From Opitutaceae bacterium (GTDB lineage: Bacteria > Verrucomicrobiota > Verrucomicrobiia > Opitutales > Opitutaceae), in the NCBI GenBank assembly GCA_016794785.1, contig JAEUHC010000008.1, positions 86,722-150,721 on the forward strand: a stretch of DNA of 64,000 nucleotides, read 5' to 3'. The first letter of the stretch is position 1; every line of letters begins with the position of its first letter. This document shows, one piece after another, positions 63,098 to 64,000 of this stretch. The translations under genes were made by a program, and so were the position numbers. The notes below the pieces were generated by a model. That model worked only from the letters and a program-made list of their open reading frames with translations, had not been told where the DNA came from and did not search any database.

Positions 63098-64000
63098 TCA
63101 CCTCTTGTCGCCGGGGACCTTCAGGCCGAATTCACGCAGGAGGGGATCGATTTTCTTCACCTTCTCTGCGTGGGGCGTGGCGGGATGGATGCCGTTGTAG
63201 CGCACGGTGCCGTCGGGCGCGATGATCGCCATGTGCGGGATCCCGCGGACGCCGTAGCTCGGGTTGAAAACTTCCTCGTCACTGAAGACCACAGGCCAGG
63301 TCATGTTCCTCGCCTTCATGAACGCGGGCATCAGGCCTCGCTCTCGGTCGGGATCGCCCTGCGTGTTGATGGTCGCGGCCTCCAAATTGGAGACGCGACC
63401 TTGGATGCTGGTGACGCCGAGCACGATCACGTCGGCGTCCTTGTAGTGATCGACGAGCTGGCGCACCTGCGGGAACGAGGAGAGGCACGGACCGCACCAG
63501 GTGGCCCAAAAATCAATCACGACGACCTTGCCCTTCAGGGCGGACAGCGTCTTGAGGCCGGGTTGCGAGGACCAGTTGAAATGCAGCTCCGGTGCGGCTT
63601 TGCCGATGACGCCGGTCTTGGCACCGGCGGATTTCGCCTCCGCCTCGATGCCGCGCAGCGCACGGTCGGCGTTGAGGGCGGTGGGCGTGCCAGGGTAGTC
63701 CGTGGCGATGCTCTTCAGCAGGGCGACCGCTTTCGCGCTGTCGTCGAGCACCTGCGCAAACAGGGTGGCCTGCATGAAGACGATGCGCGCCGCGTCGTCG
63801 GTCTTTTGACCGCGGTATTTTTCGCGCAGAGTCTCGAAGCGCGCGAGTTCGGGCGCGAGCGTCTCCGCCGAGCCCTGGCCGGCGCGAAGCTTGGCCTGGA
63901 TGTCGGACACCAGCGCCGTGAGATCGGCCGCGGCGTTCTGGGCGCGAGCCAGTGGCGCCGCGAGGCACGTGAGGGTGAACAGGGTGGCGATCAGGCGCAG
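63098..64000 (-). CDS. TlpA-type thioredoxin-fold protein, N-terminus beyond window
   Basis: The reading frame runs through the right edge: the residues before the often assumed GTG at 63910 form a signal peptide (LIATLFTLTCLAAPLARA), so the true start is outside the window. The exported protein has a helical domain of about 120 residues with a TPR-like part (DYPGTPTALNADRALRG), then a thioredoxin fold with redox motif WATWCGPC and cis-Pro in RGIPHMAI. Insertions between them match the TlpA/ResA class of periplasmic thiol reductases. No cytochrome gene is nearby in the window. Confidence 0.9.
   Translation of the reverse strand: MRLIATLFTLTCLAAPLARAQNAAADLTALVSDIQAKLRAGQGSAETLAPELARFETLREKYRGQKTDDAARIVFMQATLFAQVLDDSAKAVALLKSIATDYPGTPTALNADRALRGIEAEAKSAGAKTGVIGKAAPELHFNWSSQPGLKTLSALKGKVVVIDFWATWCGPCLSSFPQVRQLVDHYKDADVIVLGVTSIQGRVSNLEAATINTQGDPDRERGLMPAFMKARNMTWPVVFSDEEVFNPSYGVRGIPHMAIIAPDGTVRYNGIHPATPHAEKVKKIDPLLREFGLKVPGDKR

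Overview
The window reads as a chromosomal segment of a GC-rich, Gram-negative, free-living bacterium, most likely Verrucomicrobiota, family Opitutaceae. The reasons are codon use and gene content: a CotH/lamin-tail giant exported protein ending in two copies of an exported-protein module that I associate with Opitutus relatives, TamA/TamB-like outer-membrane assembly genes, many weak or absent Shine-Dalgarno sites, and palindromic and heptameric intergenic repeats. This assignment is inference; no rRNA or marker search was possible. No phage, integrase, transposase or CRISPR array is visible.

Layout. 1-2266: two-component genes on the minus strand (CHASE3 sensor kinase, receiver protein, and a receiver gene cut by the left edge). 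2494-4990: transglutaminase plus an envelope-stress set resembling E. coli yqjD-yqjE-yqjK, with two small membrane proteins. 5217-10045: ribose-type sugar ABC transporter operon (binding protein, ATPase, permease) ending in a LarA-like nickel-pincer racemase/epimerase. 10157-14535: YdcF/ElyC-like protein, Na/Pi cotransporter with PhoU tail, and a secreted helical hypothetical. 14603-19601: four-gene minus-strand cluster of unknown function (membrane-anchored TPR/PEGA-like protein, Gly/Pro/Gln-rich secreted protein, thrombospondin-type-3 calcium-repeat protein with Gly/Ser/Gln tail, beta-propeller). This is the best candidate for an undescribed system. 19873-24089: two metallopeptidases, then an AraC regulator divergent from a Gfo/Idh/MocA oxidoreductase with a tandem operator between them, and a cupin. 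24147-33907: TamA-like lipoprotein and TamB-like protein, an M3 oligopeptidase, and a TonB-dependent receptor. 34059-40799: ferredoxin, a rhomboid that seems to have lost its catalytic serine, tail-specific protease, prmC, prfA and a HAD protein. 40881-48338: FecR-domain Ala-rich protein, YqeY-like protein, an esterase, an AI-2E-type permease with an extra C-terminal domain, an Ada/AlkA fusion and Ogt. 48335-52365: trpF, hemD, hemC, ilvC, ilvN and tRNA-Val. 52466-64000: retropepsin-like PDZ lipoprotein, MFS transporter, the 1837-residue CotH protein, MmcQ/YjbR protein, glyA, low-molecular-weight phosphatase, and a TlpA-like thioredoxin cut by the right edge.

Many genes are translationally coupled by ATGA or GTGA overlaps (sensor/receiver, holin/YqjK, ABC ATPase/permease/LarA, TamB/TamA, AlkA/Ogt, HemC/HemD, MFS/protease). 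Several intergenic repeats run directly into start or stop codons of neighbouring genes. No gene-free stretch exceeds 300 bases; the longest gaps (2267-2493, 4991-5216, 12698-12936, 19602-19872, 44246-44482) hold no convincing gene.
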